A stretch of 64,000 bases of DNA, from assembly GCA_021555105.2 (NCBI GenBank), contig CP134604.1, positions 2,294,001 through 2,358,000 of the forward strand, in the 5' to 3' direction. The notes under the pieces were generated by a model. That model did no database searches. It was not told where the DNA came from and saw only the letters and a program-made list of their open reading frames with translations. This document shows positions 26,640 to 36,182 of this stretch, in pieces. The position numbers were made by a program, and so were the translations under genes. Each line of letters starts with the position of its first letter. The stretch's first letter is position 1. Source of the DNA: Thalassospiraceae bacterium LMO-JJ14. Its GTDB lineage: Bacteria > Pseudomonadota > Alphaproteobacteria > Rhodospirillales > Casp-alpha2.

Positions 26640-26760
26640 GCAGAAAAATTTTCTGAATAAGTTCGCGTCAAAATCTTTTCAAGCTGATAACGCCACATTA
26701 AGGTAACAGTCATAAGACGTGGAAATGCACAACAGGGCTGAGTGAGGGGATACTACGCGA

Positions 26761-28194
26761 GTGACAAACTCGGAACAGGACGACCCCCTGAAACCTTTCG
26801 ATGAAATGCTCGAGCCGGATGGCACGGTTCGAATGGCCTACGCGCAATATGGCGAATGGCTGGACGGCATCAGCAAAGACACCCTGATCCGCAAAGACCA
26901 GCAGGCCGACATGATGTTCCGCCGGCTGGGCATTACCTTCACGGTTTATGGTGACGCCGAGTCGACTGAACGGATGATCCCGTTCGACATCATTCCGCGC
27001 ATCATCGATCCGGATGAGTGGGATTTTCTGGCCCGCGGTACGGTGCAGCGTGTTGATGCCCTGAACGCTTTTCTGGACGATGTTTATCACGATCAGGCGA
27101 TCCTCAAGGCCGGTCGCATTCCGCCTGAACTGGTCCTCAACAACGATGCTTACCGGCCGGAGATGTTGGATCTGGATTTGCCGCGGCGAGTTTACGGTCA
27201 TATCGCCGGCGTCGATGTCGTCAGAACAGGCCCCCGGGAGTTTTACGTTCTGGAAGACAATGTCCGTACGCCGTCGGGTGTGTCCTACATGCTGGAAAAC
27301 CGCCAGACCATGATGAGGCTGTTTCCGGAGCTTTTCGCTACCAACCATGTCGCACCGATCGGCCGGTATCCGACGGAGCTTCGCAACAACCTGAAATCCG
27401 TGGCACCCGTCGGCGTCGACGATCCGACGATTGTTCTTTTGACGCCGGGTCGTTTCAACAGTGCCTATTTCGAGCATGCATTCCTGGCCACTGAAATGGG
27501 TGTGCGTCTGGTCGAAGGCCAGGATCTGTTCGTCGATGAAGGTCTTGTTTATATGCGGACCACGGCCGGCCCCAGAAGGGTCGACGTCATCTATCGGCGT
27601 ATTGACGACGATTTTATCGATCCGTTGGCATTCCGCCCGGATTCCATGCTCGGCGTACCGGGCTTGCTGTCGGTTGTCCGCCGCGGCCGCGTGACGCTGG
27701 CCAACGCCATCGGCACCGGCGTCGCTGACGACAAGGCAATGTATGTCTATGTCCCGGAAATGATCCGCTTTTATCTGGGCGAAGAACCGATCCTGCAGAA
27801 CGTGCCGACGTACAGCCTGCGAAATCCGGATGATTACAAATACGTCCTGGAAAACCTTGAAAGCCTTGTCGTCAAGGAAACTCACGGTTCCGGCGGTTAC
27901 GGTATGCTTGTCGGACCGAAGAGCACGAAAAAGGAACGCGAGGAATACGCGCTTCGCCTGAAGGCAGATCCTGATTTGTTTATCGCGCAACCGACACTTT
28001 CGCTTTCCACATGTCCGACATGGGTCGATCAAGGTGTGGCTCCGCGCCACGTCGACCTCAGGCCATTCGTATTGTCTGGGCAGCGCACCACGGTCATGCC
28101 GGGCGGTTTGACGCGTGTCGCCCTCAAGGAAGGGTCGCTTGTCGTCAACTCCTCGCAAGGCGGTGGCACCAAGGACACATGGGTGCTGGAATGA
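26761..28194 (+). CDS. Circularly permuted ATP-grasp protein
   Basis: A 477-residue protein of the circularly permuted ATP-grasp family (formerly DUF404/DUF407). Recognisable segments are FTVYGD, PFDIIPRII, LVLNNDAYRPEM, VLEDNVRTPSGVSYMLENR and VVKETHGSGGYGMLVGP, with a closing SQGGGTKDTWVL. Such proteins are predicted to form peptide or amide bonds. It starts at GTG 26761, with GAGGGG about 10 bases upstream, and its TGA overlaps the ATG of the alpha-E gene. It is the first gene of a four-gene operon with alpha-E, transglutaminase and Anbu proteins. Confidence 0.92.
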   Translation: MTNSEQDDPLKPFDEMLEPDGTVRMAYAQYGEWLDGISKDTLIRKDQQADMMFRRLGITFTVYGDAESTERMIPFDIIPRIIDPDEWDFLARGTVQRVDALNAFLDDVYHDQAILKAGRIPPELVLNNDAYRPEMLDLDLPRRVYGHIAGVDVVRTGPREFYVLEDNVRTPSGVSYMLENRQTMMRLFPELFATNHVAPIGRYPTELRNNLKSVAPVGVDDPTIVLLTPGRFNSAYFEHAFLATEMGVRLVEGQDLFVDEGLVYMRTTAGPRRVDVIYRRIDDDFIDPLAFRPDSMLGVPGLLSVVRRGRVTLANAIGTGVADDKAMYVYVPEMIRFYLGEEPILQNVPTYSLRNPDDYKYVLENLESLVVKETHGSGGYGMLVGPKSTKKEREEYALRLKADPDLFIAQPTLSLSTCPTWVDQGVAPRHVDLRPFVLSGQRTTVMPGGLTRVALKEGSLVVNSSQGGGTKDTWVLE

Positions 28195-29138
28195 TGAACG
28201 CGACGACCATGTTGAGTCGCACGGCGGACAGTCTGTATTGGCTCGGGCGTTACGTCGAGAGAGCTGAGAACAGTGCACGCCTGCTTGACGGCGCACACCA
28301 CCTGAACCTGCTGCCGCTTACTTCTGAAGAGCAGAACCAACTATGGCGTAAACTTTTCCAGAGCGAGAATGAAATTCAGGCATTCATGGAAAAGCATAAT
28401 CAGTTTACCGACAAGAATGTCATCGAATTCCTGACTCTCGATAAAGATAACCCTTCAAGCATCCTGTCGTGCATCGCAGGCGCACGCGACAATACCCGCG
28501 CCGCCCGGGCGGAACTGACGACGGAAATATCCCAATGCATGAACCAGACATGGATCGATATCCGTGGTGTGACCATGCAGAATATCGATGAGCGCGGCAT
28601 TCAGGATTTTCTCGATTTCGTGAAGGAACGCGCGCATTTGTTCAAGGGTGTGATTTACGGAACCATGCGCCGCGGTGAACCTTTCCTGTTCTGGGAACTT
28701 GGAACGGCACTGGAGCGGGCTGAGAATACCTCACGCCTGATCATGACACGCGCGGACGCTTTCCACCGTGTCCATCGCCGCGATGACGGCTTTGATTTTT
28801 ACCGCTGGGGGACGTTCCTGCGTTCCGCCAATGCGTATAGCGCCTATCGGCAAATATACGGTGATATCGACCCGGTTTCCGTTGCCGAGATGCTGATCCT
28901 GAACACGAATATTCCGCGCTCCCTGCTGGCCTGTATTGAGGATACGACGGAAATTCTGAAGACCCTTCGCCGTGAAGCGCCTTGCGCGGAAATGTCGGAG
29001 CGGCTGGCCGCCGAAATCCGCGCCATCAGGCTGGACCAGATCCTGCGCTCGGGACTGGACAACTTTTTGAACGATTTCAGAAAACAGGTCCATGCACTGA
29101 GCGATCAGATCCGCATAGACTTCATGATGGTCCGCTAG
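28191..29138 (+). CDS. Alpha-E domain protein
   Basis: A 315-residue all-helical protein of the alpha-E family (DUF403). The N-terminal MLSRTADSLYWLGRYVERAENSARLL is diagnostic, and ERAENTSRLIMTRADAF repeats a similar helix. It is always found with the permuted ATP-grasp protein and probably acts with it. ATG 28191 overlaps the previous stop (ATGATG; 28194 is an alternative). The next gene begins 9 bp after its stop. Confidence 0.92.
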   Translation: MMNATTMLSRTADSLYWLGRYVERAENSARLLDGAHHLNLLPLTSEEQNQLWRKLFQSENEIQAFMEKHNQFTDKNVIEFLTLDKDNPSSILSCIAGARDNTRAARAELTTEISQCMNQTWIDIRGVTMQNIDERGIQDFLDFVKERAHLFKGVIYGTMRRGEPFLFWELGTALERAENTSRLIMTRADAFHRVHRRDDGFDFYRWGTFLRSANAYSAYRQIYGDIDPVSVAEMLILNTNIPRSLLACIEDTTEILKTLRREAPCAEMSERLAAEIRAIRLDQILRSGLDNFLNDFRKQVHALSDQIRIDFMMVR

Positions 29139-29147
29139 GGGGCAAAG

Positions 29148-29954
29148 ATGCGATTGAACATTGCCCATGAAACCTTTTACCGGTTCGCCGAACCGGCCAA
29201 GCATTCCATTCAGTACCTGCGCCTGACGCCGGGACCGAGCACCTGTCAGCGGGTTCTCTCATGGTCGGTATCGACACAGGGGACGATCACACCATGGATA
29301 GACGGCTTCGGTAACAGTGCGCATGTCTCGACCATTGACGAAGAACACGACGAAGTGAAAGTCGTCGTCGAAGGCATCGTTGAAACCGTCGATACATCCG
29401 GTGTGCTGCCGGCAAGGGACGGGCTTCCTCCTGCACTTTTCCTGCGCGACACGCCGTTCACCACTATCGGCGATGCCACCAAGGCGCTGGCCGCAAATCT
29501 CGTCGACGAGATCAGAAACGACACCCTTCCCGGACTGCATAATTTGATGGACCGTATCGCCGACGAGGTGACGTACACACAAGGCGCGACGACCATAGAA
29601 ACCTCGGCCGAGGAAGCGGTCGCAGCCGGCTCAGGGGTCTGTCAGGACCATGCACATATATTCCTGACATGTGCACGGTGGGCCGGTATACCGTCCAGAT
29701 ACGTTAGTGGTTACCTTCTGGCGGGGCAGGGGAATGACAGCCATGTCGCATCCCATGCCTGGGCGGAATGCCATGTTCCCGGTCTCGGCTGGGTCAGCTT
29801 CGATCCGACCAATCGGCAATCGGCCACCGAGGAATATGTGCGACTCGCGATCGGCTTCGATTACATGAGCGCGGCGCCCGTCCGGGGATCACGTCTGGGC
29901 GGCGGCGTCGAGGAGATGTCGGTTCGCGTGCAGGTCGAGCAAACGCAGAACTAA
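29148..29954 (+). CDS. Transglutaminase-like cysteine peptidase/amidase
   Basis: A 268-residue protein with an N-terminal beta domain (DUF-type Bact_transglu_N: MRLNIAHETFYRF) and a transglutaminase core. The catalytic triad is visible as Cys165 in GSGVCQDHAHIFL, His in SHAWAECHVPGLGW and Asp in FDPTN. The family hydrolyses or transfers peptide amide bonds. GGGG precedes the ATG. It is the third gene of the ATP-grasp / alpha-E / Anbu operon and may process peptides made by the ATP-grasp protein. Confidence 0.92.
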   Translation: MRLNIAHETFYRFAEPAKHSIQYLRLTPGPSTCQRVLSWSVSTQGTITPWIDGFGNSAHVSTIDEEHDEVKVVVEGIVETVDTSGVLPARDGLPPALFLRDTPFTTIGDATKALAANLVDEIRNDTLPGLHNLMDRIADEVTYTQGATTIETSAEEAVAAGSGVCQDHAHIFLTCARWAGIPSRYVSGYLLAGQGNDSHVASHAWAECHVPGLGWVSFDPTNRQSATEEYVRLAIGFDYMSAAPVRGSRLGGGVEEMSVRVQVEQTQN

Positions 29955-30073
29955 AGCCGCTTCCAGGCGCACGACCGGATACCGTTCGTATGCTGCTGCA
30001 TGTGCGAAAAGATACTTGATCAAACCCGATTTCATGGCCATTGATAGGGCTGATTTTCATCAAAAGGTGAAAC

Positions 30074-30832
30074 ATGACCTATTGTTTGGGTATTCGCTTG
30101 AACGACGGCATTGTGTTTGCGGCAGATTCCCGCACCAATGCCGGTGTCGACAACATCTCGATGTTCCGCAAGCTTTTCACCTTCGAAACGCCGGGTGAGC
30201 GTGCCATCTGTGTAATGACTGCCGGTAACCTGGCAATCACCCAAGCGGTTATCTCGCAACTGGAGGAGGGGCTCGACGACGGCACCGAGGAAGATACCCT
30301 CTATAACGTGCCATCGCTTTCTGAAGCGGCGAAGATGGTCGGCCACGCCCTCAGAAACGTTCGTGCGCGGGACGATGAATATCTGAAATCCGAATCTGCG
30401 GATTCCAGCGCGACATTTATCGTCGGCGGGCAGATCAAGGGGCGCCGCATGCGCCTGTTTCTGGTTTATTCCGCCGGCAACTATATCGAAGCGACCGAAG
30501 AAACGCCGTATATGCAGATCGGCGAGTCCAAATACGGCAAACCAATCCTGGAACGCGTCGTGACCCCGGAAATGGATTTGGCGCAGGCGGCCAAATGCGC
30601 CCTGGTTTCGATCGACAGCACGATCCGCTCCAACGTTGCCGTCGCGCCGCCGATCGACATGGTACTGATCCGCGCCGACGAATGCCGTATCGGCATGATG
30701 CACCGGATCATGGCGGACGAGCCGTATTATACCGATCTCTCGAAGAACTGGGGCGAGGGGCTGCGCAATCTGTTCGACAGCCTGCCGACACCTGACTGGC
30801 TATACGACGAACACTCGGATAAATCCGCCTAG
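30074..30832 (+). CDS. Anbu, proteasome-like Ntn hydrolase
   Basis: A 252-residue proteasome beta-subunit homologue (Anbu/BPH). After removal of Met1 the N-terminal nucleophile would be Thr2; Asp18 (AADSRTNAG) and Lys33 (FRKLF) complete the proteasomal active-site trio. DEYLKSESADSSATFIVGG and RSNVAVAPPIDM are typical of Anbu. AAAAGGTG precedes the ATG. It ends the ATP-grasp / alpha-E / transglutaminase operon, 119 bp after the transglutaminase. Its TAG stop lies in CTAG, shared with the convergent antiporter gene. Confidence 0.92.
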   Translation: MTYCLGIRLNDGIVFAADSRTNAGVDNISMFRKLFTFETPGERAICVMTAGNLAITQAVISQLEEGLDDGTEEDTLYNVPSLSEAAKMVGHALRNVRARDDEYLKSESADSSATFIVGGQIKGRRMRLFLVYSAGNYIEATEETPYMQIGESKYGKPILERVVTPEMDLAQAAKCALVSIDSTIRSNVAVAPPIDMVLIRADECRIGMMHRIMADEPYYTDLSKNWGEGLRNLFDSLPTPDWLYDEHSDKSA

Positions 30833-32517
30833 ACGATCATCACAACCAGGAACAGGAACAGGATGCTGATGACAATCAGCGCCATGGTTCCTGCGTGCAT
30901 GGTTTGCGAGATCGGCGATTTGTCACCATGCTGGCGTTCGATCATCGCGGTAATCTCGCCGAGGACAACCAGCGCTTCGTCGCGGATCATTCGGTCCAGT
31001 TTGCCGATCATACCGCCGGTACAGCGCAGCACACACGGCAGGAATTTTCGGTATATCCAGTCCGTATCGAGATTCAGCGACGGCATCTCCGCAGGATACC
31101 AACCGCTCCTGATCAGCACGATGAATGCCAGTAAGGCGAAAACCAATAACTGTAGCTGGGTAATGACGTGCGCCGTCGTATAGGGCGTGTAATCGACGGG
31201 GAACGGCAGGATTGCATACAGCGGGTCCGGATAGACACCGATAAAAATACACAGAAATGCCGTTATCGCCATCGCCAGCAGCATGTTCCACGGCGCTTCC
31301 TTGACGCGCCGGCCGCTGTCATGTGCGAAGAAGGCAAAGTAGGGAATCTTGATGCCCGAATGCTCCATCACACCGGCGGAAGCCATCAATAGAACGATCC
31401 AGGCGATCCAGTGGCCTTCACCCGCTGCTGCGGTCATGATCATGGATTTCGTGACGAATCCCGAAAACAGCGGGAACGCCGAGATCGACATGGCGCCGAT
31501 GGTGCAGAAAATCGCCGTGAACGGCATCGATTTGTAGAGCCCGCCCAACTCGGATGCCTTGCAGGTCCCGGTACGGTACAGCACAGCTCCCATCGACATG
31601 AACAAAAGCGCCTTATAGAGGATATGCGCAAACGCATGTGACGCCGTGCCGTTCAGCGAAAGTTCCGTACCGACACCGATGCCGACGACCATGAAGCCAA
31701 GCTGGTTGTTCAGGGAATAGGCGAGCACTTTGCGAAGATCGTTCTCAATGACGGCAAAGAAAATCGGAAACGCGGTCATCGTCGCGCCGATGGCAATCAG
31801 GATTTCCGTTCCGGCGAAGCCGCGCGCCAATGCATAAACGGCCAGCTTGGTCGTAAATGCGCTCAGGATCACGGTCCCGGTTACGGTGGCCTTGGGGTAC
31901 GAATCCTGCAGCCAGTTATGCAAAAGCGGGAAAGCGCATTTGATACCGAAAGCGATGAAGATCAGTTTCCCGGCAAGGGTTTCGATGCCGATATGATCGA
32001 ACGACAGTGAGCCGGTCTGTTTGTACCAGAGAAGCACGCCGGACAGCAGAATCACGCCTGAGCCGACCTGGATCAGCAGATAACGCATGCCTGTCTTGTA
32101 CGCGGCTTCGTTTCTCGATGCCCAGATCAGGAACACCGAAGAAATCGCCGTCAGTTCCCAATACACGAACAGGGTAATCAGATCGCCGGCAAAAACCGCG
32201 CCGACCGCGGCCCCGGCATAGATAAGCGCCGATATCTGCTGCATCTGGTCTTTCACATGCAGCGCGTACAACATGCCGAGGAATGCCGCCAGATGGAAAA
32301 TATAGCCCCAGACAAGGCTCAGCTTGTCGACACGCAACAGTTCTAGGGTGTAACCCAGCGCATCGATCGTTGCGCTGTCGCCGACGTTAAGGCCGAGCGT
32401 GTAAATGAAACCGACAATCGGCACCGCCAGCAGCGCCCAGCCGCGGATCGACGCCGGAATCAACGGCGCGACGACACCGGCAACGATCATGATCAGACCG
32501 GGATTGAGGCTATTCAT
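30829..32517 (-). CDS. Third proton-conducting (MrpD/NuoN-like) antiporter subunit
   Basis: A 562-residue polytopic protein of the proton_antipo_M family. Key features: LFVYWELTAISSVFLIWASR (family Glu in TM5), IAFGIKCAFPLLHNWLQDSYPKA (Lys in TM7) and KVLAYSLNNQLGFMVVG. A C-terminal soluble stretch plus a final membrane helix (last ~20 residues) extends beyond the usual core, as in MrpA/NuoL-like proteins. It is the last gene of the cluster; its start overlaps the stop of the 89-aa gene by 8 bp. Likely translocates Na+ or H+. Confidence 0.88.
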   Translation of the reverse strand: MNSLNPGLIMIVAGVVAPLIPASIRGWALLAVPIVGFIYTLGLNVGDSATIDALGYTLELLRVDKLSLVWGYIFHLAAFLGMLYALHVKDQMQQISALIYAGAAVGAVFAGDLITLFVYWELTAISSVFLIWASRNEAAYKTGMRYLLIQVGSGVILLSGVLLWYKQTGSLSFDHIGIETLAGKLIFIAFGIKCAFPLLHNWLQDSYPKATVTGTVILSAFTTKLAVYALARGFAGTEILIAIGATMTAFPIFFAVIENDLRKVLAYSLNNQLGFMVVGIGVGTELSLNGTASHAFAHILYKALLFMSMGAVLYRTGTCKASELGGLYKSMPFTAIFCTIGAMSISAFPLFSGFVTKSMIMTAAAGEGHWIAWIVLLMASAGVMEHSGIKIPYFAFFAHDSGRRVKEAPWNMLLAMAITAFLCIFIGVYPDPLYAILPFPVDYTPYTTAHVITQLQLLVFALLAFIVLIRSGWYPAEMPSLNLDTDWIYRKFLPCVLRCTGGMIGKLDRMIRDEALVVLGEITAMIERQHGDKSPISQTMHAGTMALIVISILFLFLVVMIV

Positions 32518-32779
32518 CGTAATAATCCTCGTCCCGCTTGATCAGTTTTCTGAGGAATTTACCGGCCATGACGATGCCGAAGAAGGCGATGAAACCGAAA
32601 ATGCCGTAAAATCCGGCCAATTCCTCGACCGCATAATGCGGATGTTTGTGATAGACGAAGTCCGCGAGGAACAGCAGCGCGCAAATCGCATAGACCGCAT
32701 AGACGACCTTGTCGACGTTCTTTGGATTATCCAGCCAGTACTTTTTCGGATCGTGCATCTTTGGTGTGTGCTCGCTCAT
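32510..32779 (-). CDS. Small membrane protein of the Mrp-type cluster
   Basis: An 89-residue protein with two membrane helices (about 25-43 and 53-72), a polar N-terminus with HDPKKYWLDNP, and an acidic tail RDEDYYDE. It has no MrpA-G counterpart that I recognise. It lies between two large ion-pumping subunits with 3-bp and overlapping junctions, so it is probably a structural or accessory subunit of the complex. Confidence 0.75.
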   Translation of the reverse strand: MSEHTPKMHDPKKYWLDNPKNVDKVVYAVYAICALLFLADFVYHKHPHYAVEELAGFYGIFGFIAFFGIVMAGKFLRKLIKRDEDYYDE

Positions 32780-32782
32780 CGA

Positions 32783-34336
32783 TCAGCCTCCGAAAACCGG
32801 TGCCAGGAACGCGCGGATGCGGTCCACATAAAAGAACAGGGCAAAACAGCCAATGGTCGTCAGTACAATCGGTGCCAGACACAGGATCGGCGCATCCTGA
32901 ACGCCTTGTCTGCCGAACGTCAGCGGACGCAACAGCGGGTGCGTCGAAGGCGCATGATGATGGGCGTCATGCCCGTGATCATGATCGTGCTCGGTGGCGG
33001 GCGCGGGCGGTTTTTCCTTGCCGAAGAAGCCGTACAGCACCACCGGCATCAGATATGCGATGTTGAGCAGCGATGAGATCATCAGTACGGCGATGAAAAT
33101 CACCTGATCGGTCTCGGCGGCCGCCAGCGCCAGATACCACTTCGACCAGACGCCGCCGAGCGGCGGCAAACCGATGATCGACAGCGAGGCGATAAAGAAA
33201 CAGAAGAAAGTGACCGGCATCTTGCGGCCAAGCCCGTGCATGTCGGAAATCTCGGTCTTGTGCGCAAAAACGATGATGACACCGGCACAGAAGAACAACG
33301 TAATCTTGCCGAATGCGTGCATCACGATATGCAGCGTCGAACCCATGGCACCGATGTTCGACGCCAGCATGGCGCCCAGTACGATATAGCTGAGCTGACT
33401 GATGGTCGAATAGGCGAGCCGCGCCTTGAGGTTGTCCTTGCGCATGGCGACAAGCGACGCCAGCAGGATGGTCATCCCGGCAACATACGCCAGCCAGGTC
33501 GATGCGCCTGTATCCCTGAGCGTATCCAGACCGAAGATAAAGACACTCACCTTGATTACGGAAAACACGCCCGCCTTGACGACGGCGACGGCGTGCAGCA
33601 ACGCAGACACAGGTGTCGGCGCCACCATGGCCGCCGGCAGCCAGCGGTGGAACGGCATCAGCGCCGCCTTGCCGATACCGTAGATATACAGCCCGAACAG
33701 CACCACGATGACGCCTTCAGGTGCATTGCCGGCGAGAATGCCGCCCTGTTTGAAGTCGAGCGTACCGACCTCGACATAGGTCCAGATCGTCGCCGTTAGC
33801 AGGAAGGTGATCGAAGTACCGATCAGGATGCCCAGATAAACCCGCCCGGCGCGCCGGGCTTCGTCAGTGCCTGAGTGGGCGACCAGCGGAAACGTCGAAA
33901 TTGTCAGGATTTCATAGAACACGAACAGCGTCAGCATATTACCCGCATAGGCGATACCCAGTGCTGACATGATGGCGATGGCAAAGCAGAAGAAGAAACG
34001 AGTCTGATTGCTCTCGTGGTGGCCGCGCATGTAGCCGAAGGCATAGAACGACGTCAAAATCCACAGGAAGCTGGCAATCCCGGCGAAGATCATGCCAAGC
34101 GGTTCCAACGTGAACGTGATCGAAAGCCCCGGCAGCATTTCTATCAGGGTAAGGGTCGGCCGCACGCCGGAATCGACAATCTGGATCAGTTGCCAGACGA
34201 TCCCGAACAAAACCACCGCCGTGATTACGGTCAGCCCGTCACGGATGTTTTCCGAGGCCGGTCCGGAAAGCAAAAGCAGGAATGCCCCCACGAACGGGAT
34301 CAGGAGGGATAGAAGGACGAGAGTCTCGGGGCTCAT
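32783..34336 (-). CDS. Second proton-conducting (MrpD-like) antiporter subunit
   Basis: A 517-residue polytopic protein of the proton_antipo_M family with LFVFYEILTISTFPLVAHSG (TM5 Glu), GKAALMPFHRWLPAAMVAPTPVSALLHAVAVVKAGVF (Lys and ion-path residues) and ARLAYSTISQLSYIVLG. A His/Asp-rich loop (HDHDHGHDAHHHAP) near the C-terminus could bind metal. The start overlaps the preceding gene's stop. Confidence 0.9.
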   Translation of the reverse strand: MSPETLVLLSLLIPFVGAFLLLLSGPASENIRDGLTVITAVVLFGIVWQLIQIVDSGVRPTLTLIEMLPGLSITFTLEPLGMIFAGIASFLWILTSFYAFGYMRGHHESNQTRFFFCFAIAIMSALGIAYAGNMLTLFVFYEILTISTFPLVAHSGTDEARRAGRVYLGILIGTSITFLLTATIWTYVEVGTLDFKQGGILAGNAPEGVIVVLFGLYIYGIGKAALMPFHRWLPAAMVAPTPVSALLHAVAVVKAGVFSVIKVSVFIFGLDTLRDTGASTWLAYVAGMTILLASLVAMRKDNLKARLAYSTISQLSYIVLGAMLASNIGAMGSTLHIVMHAFGKITLFFCAGVIIVFAHKTEISDMHGLGRKMPVTFFCFFIASLSIIGLPPLGGVWSKWYLALAAAETDQVIFIAVLMISSLLNIAYLMPVVLYGFFGKEKPPAPATEHDHDHGHDAHHHAPSTHPLLRPLTFGRQGVQDAPILCLAPIVLTTIGCFALFFYVDRIRAFLAPVFGG

Positions 34337-35820
34337 TTCGATCCTCCGAGCAGAGTCTGTGCCGCGCTCATGGCGACTTCACCGGTATAGGTCGCATCGA
34401 TGCCGAACCAGAAGGCGGCACCCAACAACACATACGTCGGCACCAGCAGAGTAAGTGGCGCTTCTGTCCGGTCCTCATTGCCGATCGCCGGGTTGCGGAA
34501 ATACATGATTTCAACGACACGCCAGACGTAAATCACGGCCAGCAGGCTCGACAGCATGATCAGCAGGGCCACCGGCCACAACCCGGCGGCAAGCGCACCC
34601 TCGACCAGATAGAACTTGGAAATGAAACCGACGGTCAGCGGCACGCCGATCAGCGAGAACCCGCCAGCAACGATGGCAGCCGCCGTCAACGGCATGCGTT
34701 TGGCAAGCCCGGCCATGTCTTCGAGTTTGACCGAGCCGATGACGTAATAAACGCACCCCAAAGCCATGAACAGACCACCCTTCATCAGAGCGTGGTTGAA
34801 CATGTGGATGATGCCGCCGGCCAGTGCCGGGGCATTGCCGATCGACATGCCGAGAATCATGTAGCCGACCTGCGCGACGCTGGAATAGGCAAGCAGGCGT
34901 TTGACATTAGACTGGTATATCGCAACCAGGGAGCCTGCGAACATACCAACGATGGCTAGCACCATGACCGCGGTCCGCACACCGTATGTTTCCAGCGGAT
35001 CGACATCGCCGAAAACCGTGAATATCAGCCGGATCAGTGCATATACGGCGACCTTGGTCGCGGTCGCGGCAAGGAAAGCCGTCACCGCCGAGGGCGCAAA
35101 GGTATAGGCATTGGGCAGCCAAACATGCAGCGGGAACAGAGCAAGTTTGAGGCCGAAACCGACAACAATGAAGGCCAGTGCAGCATGAATGGTTGCGGTG
35201 TTCTGCACGGCAGGCAGCAGGGATGCCAGATCCGTCATGTTCAGGGAACCGGTCATCATATAGACCATGCCGAGACCGATTACATAAAACGTCGCACCGA
35301 GGGTGCCCAAAATCAGATATCTGAGGGACGCCGTCAGTGCCCGGCGGTCGTCACCCAAGCTGATCAGCACATACGTCGCAAGTGACGACACTTCCAAGAA
35401 TACAAACAGGTTGAACGCATCGCCGGTGACGGCCATGCCGATCAGCCCCGCTGTGCAGAGCAGCATCATGCAATATGCGAGATAGTGCCGTTCGCTGGGA
35501 ATCTCACGTTCGATGCTTTGTTTGGCATAGGGCATGACGACAGCGGCAATGGCCGAAACAATGACGACGACAAGCGCCCCCAATTCATCGACGTGATAGA
35601 CAATCCCCCAGGGACCATCCCAATCACCCAGATTGTAGACAATAGTGCCATTCGCCATCACCTGCTGGATCAACACCACCGAAAGGAAGAAATTGACGAT
35701 GGCGATGAGCGTGGCCCACCCCCATGCAAACGTGCCGTTCCTGACAATAACGCAGAACGGCGCCGCCATCAGCGGAACGATCACAACCAGGACGGAAATA
35801 TGCTCGGCGAGAAACGTCAC
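34333..35820 (-). CDS. mrpD: MrpD-like Na+/H+ antiporter subunit
   Basis: A 495-residue polytopic protein with the MrpD/NuoM pattern: LFVFLEVSSLATYVLIS (TM5 Glu), GFGLKLALFPLHVWLPNAYTFAPSAVTAFLAA and RLLAYSSVAQVGYMILG. It directly follows the MrpC gene as in Mrp operons. The start is GTG 35820, overlapping the mrpC stop (GTGA). Symbol by position and similarity. Confidence 0.9.
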   Translation of the reverse strand: MTFLAEHISVLVVIVPLMAAPFCVIVRNGTFAWGWATLIAIVNFFLSVVLIQQVMANGTIVYNLGDWDGPWGIVYHVDELGALVVVIVSAIAAVVMPYAKQSIEREIPSERHYLAYCMMLLCTAGLIGMAVTGDAFNLFVFLEVSSLATYVLISLGDDRRALTASLRYLILGTLGATFYVIGLGMVYMMTGSLNMTDLASLLPAVQNTATIHAALAFIVVGFGLKLALFPLHVWLPNAYTFAPSAVTAFLAATATKVAVYALIRLIFTVFGDVDPLETYGVRTAVMVLAIVGMFAGSLVAIYQSNVKRLLAYSSVAQVGYMILGMSIGNAPALAGGIIHMFNHALMKGGLFMALGCVYYVIGSVKLEDMAGLAKRMPLTAAAIVAGGFSLIGVPLTVGFISKFYLVEGALAAGLWPVALLIMLSSLLAVIYVWRVVEIMYFRNPAIGNEDRTEAPLTLLVPTYVLLGAAFWFGIDATYTGEVAMSAAQTLLGGSK

Positions 35821-36182
35821 TCCTGGCGCTCCTCTTGCTCGCGGACTTCATCGTCTTCGATGGTGCCGAAGCTTTCCTGAATTCGTACGACGAGCGCCAG
35901 CCCGAGCGCCGTCGTCGCAACGCCTACGACAATGGCCGTCAGGATCAGGACATGGGGCAGGGGGTTGGAATAGACCTCGATCCCGTCAGCCAAAATCGGC
36001 GCGGTGCCGCCCTTGATCTTGGCCATCGAGATATAGAAGACGAAAACAGAAACCTGAAAAACGTTCAACCCGACGATTTTCTTGATCAGGTTTTCGTGGG
36101 AGATGACGATATACAGGCCGATCATCATCAACAGGAAGACGATCCAGTAATTCAGCAGCCCCGGGAATTCATATTCAATCAT
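35817..36182 (-). CDS. mrpC: MrpC (NuoK-like) antiporter subunit
   Basis: A 121-residue, three-helix NuoK/MrpC-like protein: YWIVFLLMMIGLYIVIS, NLIKKIVGLNVFQVSVFVF and DPLPHVLILTAIVVGVA-type segments (here SNPLPHVLILTAIVVGVATTALG). ATG 36182 has AGGAGG eight bases upstream, inside the end of mrpB, and is preferred to an earlier in-frame ATG at 36203. Confidence 0.92.
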   Translation of the reverse strand: MIEYEFPGLLNYWIVFLLMMIGLYIVISHENLIKKIVGLNVFQVSVFVFYISMAKIKGGTAPILADGIEVYSNPLPHVLILTAIVVGVATTALGLALVVRIQESFGTIEDDEVREQEERQE

